Part shown: one piece after another, positions 47,396 through 57,023 of the stretch
Layout: each line of letters starts with the position of its first letter
How positions within the stretch are numbered: position 1 is the first letter of the stretch
From: Neorhodopirellula lusitana
GTDB lineage: Bacteria > Planctomycetota > Planctomycetia > Pirellulales > Pirellulaceae
NCBI RefSeq assembly: GCF_900182915.1
Contig: NZ_FXUG01000010.1
Coordinates: 124,001 to 188,000 of the forward strand
Length of the DNA: 64,000 nt
Direction of reading: 5' to 3'
The notes under the pieces: model-generated
Database searches by the model: none
Seen by the model: only the letters and a program-made list of their open reading frames with translations
What the model was told of the DNA's origin: nothing
Program-made: the position numbers and the translations under genes

Positions 47396-48802
47396 CTACA
47401 ATTCCTCATCAAAGATCCGCGTCATCACGCCCAAAATTTTTCGCGGCCAGGTGTCCGGCTTGGGCCCACGGATGCAAAGTGATTCAAGCTCGACAAACCA
47501 TTTTGCCAACTGATCAATCTTCGCTTGGCTGAAGATGGCAATTACCACTTCATAGTTCAGAAAGAAACTCCGCATGTCGAAGTTGGCCGAACCGCTGTAG
47601 ACCACCTCTTGATCCACCAACAGCATCTTCGCATGGACCATCTTGTCTGGAAAGCGAAGTAACTTTGCACCAAGATCGTGCAGGTCGGTCACGTAGTCGT
47701 GCCGAGCCAGATCGGCCGGCGTCATGTCCGAATCGTCGGGATAGATGACTCGAACATCCACACCACGACGAACCGCCATTGCCAGGGAACGCACCGCCAT
47801 GGGAGGCGGAATGAAGTACGGCGTGATGATCCAGACGCGTTCTTGGGCACGGTTGATTGCCGTCATCCAAAGATCGTCCAAGACTTCCGGAGGCCCATCC
47901 GGTCCAACCGGGATGACTTGCAAAGTGGTTTGATCGCTCGCGTGCACCGCAGGATGGTTCTCGACATCAACATCCGGGATCGCTCGCTGAGTCTGGACGA
48001 CATCGACACCCGTCGTAAAGCTCCAATCCGACAAGAAGACCGCTTCCAATTGCCTAGCTGCCGTTCCATCGATCCGCATCCCATAGTCAACCCAGGTCTT
48101 GTCCTTGGGCTCGAGTGTCATTTCGTATTCGACGAAGTTCGCACCGCCCACGAACGCTCGATCCCCGTCGGCGATCGCATACTTGCGATGATTACGGAAA
48201 TTCAAGTACGCGAACCGCGAGAATTGAGTGATCGGTTTAAATCGGGTCGTGTGTCCGCCTGCCGCGTCCACACGCTTCAGCAACTCGTTCGAAAACAGGA
48301 ACGAACCGAAGCCGTCGACCATCAAACGCACCTCGACGCCGGACCTCGCCTTTTCACACAAGCGTTCGATCAGCTGATTGCCGACCTGATCATCAATCAG
48401 AATGAACGTGTGAATCAGCAGACGTTCCTTCGCAGATTCAATCAGCTCGAAGAACGACTCATACATCGACTGCGGCGACACAACCATCCGCAAGCGGTTG
48501 TTGCGACTTGGCTTTGGTAAACCGCGAATTGTCGCAATCCTGGCCAGTGAGCTCTCGACTTCTGCGTCAGCTTCATCCGGCTTGGGCAAGACAACAGTCT
48601 GTCGATTCGCATGCTCCGCCGACATCTTCTTCCCACCAAAGATCAGAAACAAAACGAGTCCAATCGGCGGCGTCACTAGCAACAAGATCAGCCAGCCAAA
48701 CTTGCCGATATTGTGCTTCTCGCGACGTTCCATCGCCGTTAACGCAACAACCGTACACAATGCCCCTACCAACATGGAAACGTAGATAGAGAGGTACGTC
48801 AT
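47396..48802 (-). CDS. cls: Cardiolipin synthase (phospholipase D family)
   Basis: I take ATG 48802 (MTYLSIYVSMLVGALCTVVA), giving 468 residues with two N-terminal membrane helices; the extension to TTG 48829 is unlikely. Two HKD motifs are present: HRKYAIADGDRAFVGGANF (first) and HAKMLLVDQEVVYSGSANFD (second), each with the Gly-Gly or Ser-Gly and Asn of the PLD superfamily. PPIGLVLFLIFGGKKM is the characteristic helix-turn of bacterial Cls. It joins two phosphatidylglycerols to cardiolipin and glycerol at the inner membrane. It is convergent with the hybrid kinase gene. Confidence 0.95.
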   Translation of the reverse strand: MTYLSIYVSMLVGALCTVVALTAMERREKHNIGKFGWLILLLVTPPIGLVLFLIFGGKKMSAEHANRQTVVLPKPDEADAEVESSLARIATIRGLPKPSRNNRLRMVVSPQSMYESFFELIESAKERLLIHTFILIDDQVGNQLIERLCEKARSGVEVRLMVDGFGSFLFSNELLKRVDAAGGHTTRFKPITQFSRFAYLNFRNHRKYAIADGDRAFVGGANFVEYEMTLEPKDKTWVDYGMRIDGTAARQLEAVFLSDWSFTTGVDVVQTQRAIPDVDVENHPAVHASDQTTLQVIPVGPDGPPEVLDDLWMTAINRAQERVWIITPYFIPPPMAVRSLAMAVRRGVDVRVIYPDDSDMTPADLARHDYVTDLHDLGAKLLRFPDKMVHAKMLLVDQEVVYSGSANFDMRSFFLNYEVVIAIFSQAKIDQLAKWFVELESLCIRGPKPDTWPRKILGVMTRIFDEEL

Positions 48803-49180
48803 GGCGAGGCGAGCAAAAGAACCGCACAAGGGAAAAGGTGTCAGTGTACCACCAATTCAGCAACTCGAAATCCGACCGATCAACCATCAAGTCAGACGAA
48901 TCCAGTCGCAAACACATCGACGTCAAGCACTGGCGTCGAACCGCGAATCATTGACCTCCGCGCAGGGTAATTGGTCAGCGAGACCGCACCCTGGTTGATC
49001 GTTCAACAACCAAACCAGGAACCTTTGCCCTCTCACGCAGTCAATCTTTCTTGTTTGAATAACTCAGAGCCGACTTTTTGCTACCCAACGGTAACCGGCG
49101 CGCAGTTTGCGACTTTGTTTAAACACTTCACCGTGCGACGTACGCACAACGAATGTTGACTCAAACACAAAGGCAATCGA
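48803..49180. other. Divergent promoter region between cls and the acidic exported protein
   Basis: No gene is supported. GTGCG-ACGTA-CGCAC (about 49133-49147) is a short inverted repeat 35 bases before the next start. Otherwise nothing stands out. Confidence 0.35.
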
Positions 49181-50194
49181 ATGAACAAGAAACTACAACG
49201 ACTTGCAATCGTCATCGCACCCGCACTCGCACTGACAGTCACACCTCCTATCCACGCGAACGACACCACCGCAGAAAAATCCACTGTCGGATCGCGGTAT
49301 GAGGACGATGCCTGGTATGACGTGTCCGAATGGTTCGACGGAAACGACTACAACCCAACCGACGAAGCGATCGGCCGCTGGGACGATGAGCGTTTCGACT
49401 ATCGCGACAAACAAACCAGTACCGATAACGACAACGATGTGGAGGTTGTCGATGCCGACGAATTCTACGGCGAGGACTGGGACGACGGCTACGGAATCTT
49501 CACCGACAGCGATCGCGACGGGCGATACGAAACCTATTCCCGCTATCACGACACCGATGGTGACTACCTCAACGACAGCTACGCCACCTATCAAGACGAT
49601 GACGGCGACGGCATGTACGACTCCTACAAGTTCAGTGAACTTGGCGGCCATTCAAAACACGCTGTCCACAACAGTGAAGTCGCGCAATCAACCCGCGAAG
49701 GACTTGTCGGCAAAGCCCACACGGTATCCGGCAAAATCACCGAGTCGAAACATGTTCGTCGACTAGGAGGTCTCGCGTTGGTATTGAAAGTCGACACCAA
49801 CGACCAGAAATCCATGTGGGTCGACATGGGAACCAACTCAGCCTTCCAACTCTTCAAAGGCGACCAGTTGACGGCGACCGGTCCAATCAACAAGGTTGGC
49901 GATAAGAACATCTTGGTTGCGACGTCGATTGAAAACGACGGAAACAAAGTCCCAGTAACTCGTACCGGACGCCAATACAGCGGGACGATCAAATCGACCA
50001 AGACAGCGAACGTTCGAGGCGAAGATCGAACCGTTGCAAAGTTAGAAACGGAAGACGGCAAAACCTTGACCGTTGACATGGGAACGCCAGAAAAGGCAAA
50101 GCAGTTCAAGAAGGGCGACCAAGTTGATGTGACCGGAGTCCCAGTGAAGGTCGGCGACCGGGTGATCCTGATCGCAGACAGCTCGAAGATGTAG
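49181..50194 (+). CDS. Exported acidic protein with Asp-rich repeats and two OB-like repeats
   Basis: The product has 337 residues with a signal peptide (MNKKLQRLAIVIAPALALTV, cleavage near IHAND). The mature N-terminal half is very acidic and holds repeats of the form FTDSDRDGRYETYSRYHDTD, then DGDYLNDSYATYQDDDGDGM, like calcium-binding DxDxDG loops of thrombospondin-3/EF-hand type. The C-terminal half has two similar domains (VSGKITESKHVRRL..., then YSGTIKSTKTANVR...), each followed by VDMGTxxxxxxFKKGDQxxVTG, a small OB-like beta barrel. It probably works in the periplasm or outside. No homologue with known function is recognised. A strong terminator follows. Confidence 0.75.
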   Translation: MNKKLQRLAIVIAPALALTVTPPIHANDTTAEKSTVGSRYEDDAWYDVSEWFDGNDYNPTDEAIGRWDDERFDYRDKQTSTDNDNDVEVVDADEFYGEDWDDGYGIFTDSDRDGRYETYSRYHDTDGDYLNDSYATYQDDDGDGMYDSYKFSELGGHSKHAVHNSEVAQSTREGLVGKAHTVSGKITESKHVRRLGGLALVLKVDTNDQKSMWVDMGTNSAFQLFKGDQLTATGPINKVGDKNILVATSIENDGNKVPVTRTGRQYSGTIKSTKTANVRGEDRTVAKLETEDGKTLTVDMGTPEKAKQFKKGDQVDVTGVPVKVGDRVILIADSSKM

Positions 50195-50234
50195 TCCACT
50201 GACCCTGCGTCGCAACTTTTGCCTCGCATCCAAC

Positions 50235-50269
50235 GCCCAGGACCCTGTTCAGGATCCTGGGCTTTTTTT
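50235..50269 (+). terminator. Rho-independent terminator
   Basis: GCCCAGGA (50235-50242) pairs with TCCTGGGC (50255-50262), extended by CC/GG, and TTTTTTT follows (50263-50269). It ends the transcript of the acidic exported protein. Confidence 0.9.
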
Positions 50270-50488
50270 GTAGACCCATCAAACTGAAATGTGTCTGTTC
50301 AGTTGAACGCCACTAGTCGACTTCGAAGCACAACCGGCGCAAACACCTAAACTGGCGGTCTATCCTCCGTCGCCGTTCATAGGCAACGACTCGCTTCATC
50401 AATCGAGAGCAAACAAGGTGACGCTCGCGGGTGGACTCAGACAAACTCGCCGCCATGTATCAACTTGGCGGTCGGACGCCGAACTTGA

Positions 50489-51940
50489 TTACGAGATCAG
50501 GTTGGGCTCGTCGTCGAGCTCCGTGTCGACGACGTGCTCTTGCACCTTATCGTCTTTGTTCACCAAGTTGCCCTCCGCGTCACTGGAGTCGGCGGTGTCG
50601 GAGCCCGTAGTCTCGACACGTCTCAGCTTAGCCCCAGCACTGCTTATGGTTGATTTTGGCTTGCCTGCTTTTGCCATTCTCGTATCGTCGCTATCCAGCA
50701 TCGCCACCGGAACGCCGTTGGGGAAGACGACTTCGCGTGCCTCATCCGGCATGCTGATCTCCGCGTCATTCAACGCCGTCTTGGCTTGCCGCATCAACGC
50801 ACTGCTCACGGAAGCAGCATCGAATCGCTCCGCATCTAGCCAGAATCGAGTGACCAGGTTCACGGTGGAAGCACCCAAAGACTCAACGAGCACCAGTGGT
50901 GCTGGATCCTTCAGGACCGCTTCGTGGTTCACAAGCACTTCGTGCACCACTTCTTGGGCCTCGGTAACAGAGTCGTCGTAACCGATCCCCATCACGAACT
51001 CACGCCGGACGCGAGGCGATGCAGAGTAGTTAGTCAGTATTGCTTTATAGACGGTGCTGTTAGGGATCTGGATATGATTGCCATCCACCGTCAACAACAA
51101 AGTTCCCCGAGTGGTCACCCTCCGAACGAAGCCCTTCTGGCCCTCTAGCTCGATCAGATCACCAACGCGAAACGGTTGATTCAAACTAATCAACACACTC
51201 GCCAGATAGTTCTCGGCGATGTCGCGAAACGCGAAGCCTAACGCCAGACCAACCAGGCCCGTACCGCCCAAAACAGTGACCGCCAATCGGCTTAGCCCAG
51301 AGACCTTCAGTGCGATGTAGATTCCGATCAACATCACCAATACCGCTGCGATACTCGCGGTCACTTGCTGCAACAATTGGCTGTCGACACGGCGAGCAGT
51401 CACCCGGTGCGTCAGCATGGCTGCCAACTTCGAAAACAGATACGCGACGAACACCACCAGCGAGCCCACGAGTAGCAATGGGATCACTTGCACGAAATCG
51501 CGTCCCAGCTGTTGCAATTGCACCGTGGCCGGGTGGATGTCCCAGACTGGTCGAGCACGCACCTTGATCTGATTCACGACCGCAACGACATCAGAAGTTT
51601 TCTGTGCCAACCGCTCCGCCCACTCTCGATGTTTCTCAGTGTCGGCAACACCGGACAAGAACACGACACCCTCATCCGTACGCACCTCGGTCGACTCGAA
51701 CCATCCCGTCGCACCAAAAATGTTTTGCAACCGGGTGGAGATGTCTTCATCTACCGCGACTGGCTCGACCTCCACCTTGTCCGGCGTCTCGATCTGCTTT
51801 TCCTCGTCCACATCAACGGGAGCCGAATCACCACCCGCATCCTGTGCCGCCAATCGGCCACTGAACGGATCAACGACCAACGCGCCCCCCGCAAATACCA
51901 GACAAGTGAACAAGATCCGGAATGCAGATTGGGTGGTCAT
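50489..51940 (-). CDS. BON-domain MscS-family mechanosensitive channel
   Basis: The product is 483 residues with a signal peptide (MTTQSAFRILFTCLVFAGGA), an acidic linker, a BON domain (about 65-125: ISTRLQNIFGATGWF, VFLSGVADTEKHREWAERLA), two or three membrane helices (PLLLVGSLVVFVAYLFSKL and on), and the MscS core: the pore helix LGGTGLVGLALGFAFRDIAE, then NYLASVLISLNQPFRVGD and LELEGQ/FVRRVTTRGTLLLTVDG. The C-terminus is acidic and disordered. It opens under membrane tension after osmotic downshift; the BON domain may contact the outer membrane. Monocistronic. Confidence 0.92.
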   Translation of the reverse strand: MTTQSAFRILFTCLVFAGGALVVDPFSGRLAAQDAGGDSAPVDVDEEKQIETPDKVEVEPVAVDEDISTRLQNIFGATGWFESTEVRTDEGVVFLSGVADTEKHREWAERLAQKTSDVVAVVNQIKVRARPVWDIHPATVQLQQLGRDFVQVIPLLLVGSLVVFVAYLFSKLAAMLTHRVTARRVDSQLLQQVTASIAAVLVMLIGIYIALKVSGLSRLAVTVLGGTGLVGLALGFAFRDIAENYLASVLISLNQPFRVGDLIELEGQKGFVRRVTTRGTLLLTVDGNHIQIPNSTVYKAILTNYSASPRVRREFVMGIGYDDSVTEAQEVVHEVLVNHEAVLKDPAPLVLVESLGASTVNLVTRFWLDAERFDAASVSSALMRQAKTALNDAEISMPDEAREVVFPNGVPVAMLDSDDTRMAKAGKPKSTISSAGAKLRRVETTGSDTADSSDAEGNLVNKDDKVQEHVVDTELDDEPNLIS

Positions 51941-52110
51941 GTTGTGTTAAAAGTGGTGGGCGTTGAACGAGTGGCGGTGATCGCCACAAAAAGAAGACTA
52001 GCCAGGCCCGAAAGCCGCGTTAACTGATCGCAACTCCGCCGGGCGGCGTAACGTTGTTGAACGTATCGCGGAGTGCGACAGAAGGCTGACAGGTCAGCGA
52101 TGTCCGCAAA

Positions 52111-52377
52111 CTATAAACCGGATTGGTGGTCCATCCGGCCGCGGTATTGTGCGAAAGCGACCAAACCAACGGCTCCCAGGAACGAGCCGATCCAGCCTGC
52201 CGACTGCAGCATCGAACCGCCAACCACGAGATAGCCAAAGAATCCACCCACCAGCGAGCCCGCGATCCCCAGCAACATTGTTCGAAACAAGCCCATCGGT
52301 TGCGGGCCGGGGTACACCGCCCGAGCGATCGCACCGACGATTAAACCAAACACCATCCATCCAATAATCCAAAACAC
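52111..52377 (-). CDS. GlsB/YeaQ/YmgE-family stress membrane protein
   Basis: The product has 88 residues and three membrane helices: MFWIIGWMVFGLIVGAIARA, the family-typical GIAGSLVGGFFGYLV (glycine zipper), and WIGSFLGAVGLVAFAQYRGR. YeaQ/YmgE proteins (transglycosylase-associated family) are induced by stress and make small inner-membrane proteins. ATG 52377 with a weak upstream ribosome-binding site (GGAGA). Single gene. Confidence 0.93.
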   Translation of the reverse strand: MFWIIGWMVFGLIVGAIARAVYPGPQPMGLFRTMLLGIAGSLVGGFFGYLVVGGSMLQSAGWIGSFLGAVGLVAFAQYRGRMDHQSGL

Positions 52378-52977
52378 AGTATCTCTCCGTTTAGGTAGTT
52401 GTTAATTGATCGCGGCAAGTTGGGCAGTTGGCAACCAACGTGCCCGCTTGCCACCAAGTCGCCATAGCGAACTTCTGTCTGAGTCAGACGGCTCGGCTAT
52501 TCACCGGCTGCCGAACGCAGTCACTGACCGATATTCGCAAACCCTTATTCGCAAACCCTGTTCCAAAGTGCACAGCCGCCGTTTAACGGTTCCCTGCTCC
52601 TGATTTGAGACCTTTCGTCTCTCTTTCGGCACGACAATCAGCCACGATGGCCGATCAACGGCCAACGCCAAACGACGATTGGATGAAACGCGGTCATCGC
52701 GAGCCTTCTCAAACCACCGCTCGCGTCGATTTCAATTGGAACAGAACTCTTGATTCCGCCCTTTGGACTCACGCCTAAATCGGTCTCCACCTCGAGACCT
52801 CGGCCGCAGCCAATTCATCTCACGCATCCACTCTCGTGAAATCGCCCAGAAGCCCGACCATGGCACGTCAATTGCATCAAAGCGATGTTGTCGTACCGCA
52901 TCCGCGCACGCCCAGCCCCCGTCACTCGCGGGCTTCCCGGCGACTCGAGCAGAAACAAACACCTTGGAGAGTTCCCG
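52378..52977. other. Gene-poor stretch of 600 bp
   Basis: No gene is supported. One tandem pair ATTCGCAAACCCT occurs at 52533-52545 and 52547-52559. The rest shows nothing notable. Confidence 0.35.
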
Positions 52978-53286
52978 ATGTCGATAAACCAGTTCCAGTC
53001 GGTCGAGTTTTTCGGAGGCCCGATCGATGGCCATGTGGCCTGGATTACGGAAGAATCGAAGCCGTTTGTGTTCGTGAAGACCGATTTCCATCGTCTCAAC
53101 AACTCACCCTTCGCCCAGCTGGTCAGACTGCTGTTGTTTCATGGGCACCCGCAACTTGATAGGATTGCGATCTATGAACTGGGGCGTCGAGATGGCCGTT
53201 TAGCGTATCAATACGTGCGATCCACGCGAGCCATTGAACCGGTCAGCGAACGCACTGCCGACCGACTTGAAGTCGTCGTGGACTAG
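52978..53286 (+). CDS. Small protein with FFGGPIDGH motif, unknown function
   Basis: ATG 52978 follows TGGAGAG, giving 102 residues; the frame is open further up without support. MSINQFQSVEFFGGPIDGHV is followed by AWITEESKPFVFVKTDFHRL, then a basic middle and IAIYELGRRDGRLAYQYVRS, which looks like a small beta-rich domain. The FxGGPxDGH lead and a later IYEL-Y strand recur in many short uncharacterised bacterial and phage proteins. No function can be given. Confidence 0.7.
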   Translation: MSINQFQSVEFFGGPIDGHVAWITEESKPFVFVKTDFHRLNNSPFAQLVRLLLFHGHPQLDRIAIYELGRRDGRLAYQYVRSTRAIEPVSERTADRLEVVVD

Positions 53287-53373
53287 TCGTGGGGGTGACT
53301 CGCGGTGGATCGATGCTTGGGGCGGCCAGAATCATAACTGTTTCCGCTCCCTCAATCTTCTTGTATCCGCAGC

Positions 53374-54966
53374 ATGTTTTCAGAAACCGATGGCAGCCGT
53401 AAAACAATCGGCGATGTGGACGTGCTCTACCATGACGGGCTTTACCACCTTTTCCACCTGGTTCTTCCCAACCACGACTTCATCGCCCACGCCGTCAGCA
53501 CCGACGCGTTGAACTGGCGACGCGTCAACAACGCACTCTTCATCGGGGACCCTGGAAACTGGGACGACTTGATGTTGTGGACGATGCATGTTTCACCCGA
53601 CCCGCACCAAAGTGGGCGGTGGCGGATGTTCTACACCGGTCTTTCACGGCGAGACCAAGGCAACTACCAACGTCTCGGTTTGGCGGTCAGCGACGATCTG
53701 TATCACTGGACCAAGACGCCCATCCACTGGGAAGACCACCGCGGACCACGTGATCCCGATCTGGTGAAGCAGGCCGTGCGACAGAGTCGTTCGAAACAGG
53801 CCGATAGCCGGCACTCGATGTACGATCCGGAAAGCTGCTTCCCGTTGGAGCCCGATCCCGAACACTACGAATCGTCCCTGGATGAAGGCAGGCACTGGGT
53901 CAGCTTCCGGGACCCCTTTTACTTTCACGACGGCACCGATGGCTGGTTGCTAGCCGCCGGACGGGTCAAGCATGGCCCGATTGTTCGTCGTGGCTGCGTG
54001 GCGTTGATGAAAGAGGTCTCGCCGGGTCAATTCGAAGCCCAACCGGCTTTGCACCACCCGCGACTGTACGACGACATCGAAGTTCCCAACGTGATCTGCA
54101 TGGACGACGATCACTACCTAATCGGAAGCATTCGCGAAGATGCCAAAATTCGCTACTGGCATAGCACCGAAATCGGCAAACGCTGGGAAAGCTACCACGA
54201 CAACGTGCTACTGGCCCAAGGCAACTACGCGGGAAGAGTCTGCCGGGACGACAAGGGTTGGCTGTTGTGGAACTTCTTTTCGATGCACTTTGAAGACCGC
54301 ACGGCCGAGAACTTGATGCCGCCACCCAAACGCTTGGTGCGGACCGAGACAGGACTGCTGCGAGCGGTCACGTTCGAAGGAATCGACGCGTACCTACGCG
54401 AAACAATTGACACCCGTTGCATCCATCGTCTGATTGAAGAAGAGGATCCTCAAACGGAGGTATGCCGAATTGACGAGGGCGACTTGAAGCTTTCTTGTGA
54501 AGGTGGATTCCAAACGTTTGTCTTTGATCGCCAACTGGATCATTTCCGTTTTCATGCCACGTTGACGATGGAAGGAATTGGTAAATGCGGAATCGTGTTC
54601 CGAATGGATCCGGAAACCCGCGACGGCTACTACCTGTCACTCGACCTGCTGAAAGGTGTCGCCCAGTTGCGAGCATGGGGGACCGGACCGGACAAGAGCG
54701 GCGAGCACATGATGCAGTTCCATTCGCTGCAGTCCGGATTCTGGTTCTCGGAATCCATTGGCTCCGCTGACGTGCAACTGACCGTCTTCGGAAGCTATAT
54801 CGAATTCTCGATCGCAGGACGGGTTATTTTGTCGCTGGCGGATCAAAGCTTTGACTCAGGCCACTTGGGCGTCTATCTGGAATCCGCCGCTATCGAACTC
54901 TCGAATGCACACCTGCAGCGTCTCGCGTCGCCAAGCCAAACTGACGAGCACCTCGTCAGCGGATAA
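53374..54966 (+). CDS. GH32/GH43-like five-bladed beta-propeller glycosidase
   Basis: The product has 530 residues without a clear signal peptide. The N-terminal propeller opens with [20 protein letters not shown] (position of the WMNDPNG-like nucleophile region of GH32), followed by [34 protein letters not shown] (RDP-like motif in [10 protein letters not shown]) and [14 protein letters not shown]. The C-terminal about 150 residues are a jelly-roll-like domain ([20 protein letters not shown]). It probably acts on fructans or other furanosides; lack of the exact WMNDPNG motif makes the substrate uncertain. Start ATG 53374 has a weak ribosome-binding site. Confidence 0.8.
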   Translation: MFSETDGSRKTIGDVDVLYHDGLYHLFHLVLPNHDFIAHAVSTDALNWRRVNNALFIGDPGNWDDLMLWTMHVSPDPHQSGRWRMFYTGLSRRDQGNYQRLGLAVSDDLYHWTKTPIHWEDHRGPRDPDLVKQAVRQSRSKQADSRHSMYDPESCFPLEPDPEHYESSLDEGRHWVSFRDPFYFHDGTDGWLLAAGRVKHGPIVRRGCVALMKEVSPGQFEAQPALHHPRLYDDIEVPNVICMDDDHYLIGSIREDAKIRYWHSTEIGKRWESYHDNVLLAQGNYAGRVCRDDKGWLLWNFFSMHFEDRTAENLMPPPKRLVRTETGLLRAVTFEGIDAYLRETIDTRCIHRLIEEEDPQTEVCRIDEGDLKLSCEGGFQTFVFDRQLDHFRFHATLTMEGIGKCGIVFRMDPETRDGYYLSLDLLKGVAQLRAWGTGPDKSGEHMMQFHSLQSGFWFSESIGSADVQLTVFGSYIEFSIAGRVILSLADQSFDSGHLGVYLESAAIELSNAHLQRLASPSQTDEHLVSG

Positions 54967-55150
54967 ATCGCCGGTATGCCGTGTCCAGTCCGGGCTGAAA
55001 GGTTGCTAGCGAAAACCCAGTAACGGTACGCCGGTTGCTCGTTCACGCAACTGTTTTAAAGACTCCAGCAACACTAGTTGCCGCGTTTGGCGTATTCGCA
55101 CAGAACAACTCGTACGAAGCAATTCGCGGCATTCCCTTCCAGATACGATC

Positions 55151-55654
55151 ATGAACCCGCTCGACCTACAGAACATCACCACGGTTGGTATCGCCGCCTG
55201 CTTGGGAGCGATTCTGGGTATCGAGCGGGAGATTCGCGGCAAGCCCGCTGGGTTGCGTACGCACATTTTTGTGTGTGCCGGATCCGCACTGATGATGATC
55301 CTAGGACACGAGATCATCGAACAGTTTCGCATGAATGAGCCCAGCGACGTGCTTCGGTCTGATCCCATTCGCGTCCTGCAATCCATCGTCGTCGGAATCA
55401 GCTTTCTGGGTGCGGGGACGATCGTCCACGATCATCACGAAGGCGTGGAAGGACTGACGACGGCCGCCACCATCTATCTGACCGCAGGCATCGGCGTGGC
55501 AACCAGCGTGAACCGGGTCGGCTTGGCTGTTGCCGTGACCGTGTCTGCGTTTTGCATTTTGATCATCATCGGTTTCATCGAGCGTCGAGTGCACCGGTGG
55601 CACAACAAGGCGATCGACAAATATCACGATCCCCGACATGGTGGATCGTGTTAA
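55151..55654 (+). CDS. MgtC/SapB-family membrane protein
   Basis: The product has 167 residues and four membrane helices. NITTVGIAACLGAILGIERE and IRGKPAGLRTHIFVCAGSAL are the family signature, followed by IVVGISFLGAGTIVHDHHEG and GLTTAATIYLTAGIGVATSV. MgtC/SapB proteins modulate the membrane ATP synthase or magnesium homeostasis; the C-terminal ACT-like domain of true MgtC is missing, so this is the short SapB-like form. A single gene between the glycosidase and PAP2 genes. Confidence 0.92.
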   Translation: MNPLDLQNITTVGIAACLGAILGIEREIRGKPAGLRTHIFVCAGSALMMILGHEIIEQFRMNEPSDVLRSDPIRVLQSIVVGISFLGAGTIVHDHHEGVEGLTTAATIYLTAGIGVATSVNRVGLAVAVTVSAFCILIIIGFIERRVHRWHNKAIDKYHDPRHGGSC

Positions 55655-55845
55655 AGCTTCTGCGTACTTCCATCGGTGAAAAACGTCCAACCGCCGCTTT
55701 TGATTCGTCGCTCCACCTCGACTTCTCGACGTCCCGCCGAATCGCGATAGTTGATTGACGGGCGGGGAATACTGATCCGAACGTCGTGCCAAGGCAAACC
55801 AGCAAGACTCCTAGCACGACTCCCAACATGGTCACGCACCGCGAT

Positions 55846-56547
55846 CTAATCGATCGCCGTGAACCTTCGCTCCAGATTTCGGAAAACCAACCACGAACCG
55901 GCCGCCCAGGCGAGGCCAAACGTCCAACCGGCCACCACATCTGTTGGCCAATGGACGCCCAGATAAACGCGGCTAACTCCCACCGACGCAGTCAACAAGA
56001 AAGCAACGACCAAGAAGTACGCCCGCGTTGTTCGAGTCGCCTGGATTCTCGCAACCAAAGCCCCCAACGTCAAGAAAACCATAGCCGACATCGCTGAATG
56101 CCCACTCGGGAAACTCTGCGTGTAAATCCGGGTCTCGTGCGGCACCAAGTCAGGGCGCGGCCGATCAAAGCCAGACTTCATCGCCACGCTGACCAACGTC
56201 CCACCCACGATTGCCAAGACAACAAAGATTGCAATCCACCGTTGCTGGGTCAGCTTCAAATAGCCAGCCGTGATCGCCGTCAGAACTGTCAAGACAACGA
56301 CACTTCCCATCGCCGTCACATCGCGAGCCATCTCTTCGACCCAACTTGGACCAATTGGGTCCGTCGCATCCGCAGGGTTACGGAGCGACAACAGCAGATA
56401 CCGATCCAGCCAAAGACTATCACCCTCCAGAACCTCGTCGGCGAGTTCAACGAACCCCCATAAGGATGCGAACACGATTCCCACCAACGCGAGCGTGATC
56501 ATCTCGTGCTGCATGATCCAATGGTAGACTTGCTTAATCTGTTTCAT
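55846..56547 (-). CDS. PAP2-family membrane phosphatase
   Basis: The product has 233 residues and about six membrane helices. The three phosphatase motifs are complete: KSGFDRPRPDLVP (C1), FPSGHSAMSAM (C2, catalytic His) and SRVYLGVHWPTDVVAGW (C3). Such enzymes dephosphorylate phosphatidic acid, undecaprenyl pyrophosphate or similar lipids at the outer leaflet. It fits an envelope-lipid theme with cls. Confidence 0.94.
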   Translation of the reverse strand: MKQIKQVYHWIMQHEMITLALVGIVFASLWGFVELADEVLEGDSLWLDRYLLLSLRNPADATDPIGPSWVEEMARDVTAMGSVVVLTVLTAITAGYLKLTQQRWIAIFVVLAIVGGTLVSVAMKSGFDRPRPDLVPHETRIYTQSFPSGHSAMSAMVFLTLGALVARIQATRTTRAYFLVVAFLLTASVGVSRVYLGVHWPTDVVAGWTFGLAWAAGSWLVFRNLERRFTAID

Positions 56548-57023
56548 TCTGTTCCTGAGTTCGAGTAGTCAAAATATCGAGGATCGCGACACTAGCGTTA
56601 GCGAACGAGTATGTTCCCCATCGCATTCGCCTAGGGACGCGTCGTTGCGATGGCTATGCCAGAACGCTCGAAGTGCCATGTGCTTGCGAACAAGTCGGTT
56701 GCTAGACGGCCGAACTGACCGCCGACCAGCCAACTCGCCAACAACATTCGACTCATTCCCGGCCTTGGCACATCTTATGCTTCCACTTGGCAAAGCCTGT
56801 GCTAGCTTCCGGAATCCACTTCTTCCGGACTCCACTTGCAGTGTCTTGTGACCAGTGTGCTACTTTCAGGCCATTCGTAACCGATATCGTGGGTTGGTCA
56901 TCGAACGCAACCGCACAACGGGTTCGTTTTCGTTCGGCATGCGTTCGCATCAACGCGTTCGACGCCGTCCCAGTACCATCCACTTCCCCCAAAAAACCTA
57001 CCGTCAACCACGCCTAACTGCCC
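56548..57023. other. Divergent intergenic region of about 476 bp
   Basis: No supported gene. ORFs here have high Arg/Ser composition typical of shadow frames. No strong repeat or hairpin was seen. Confidence 0.35.
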
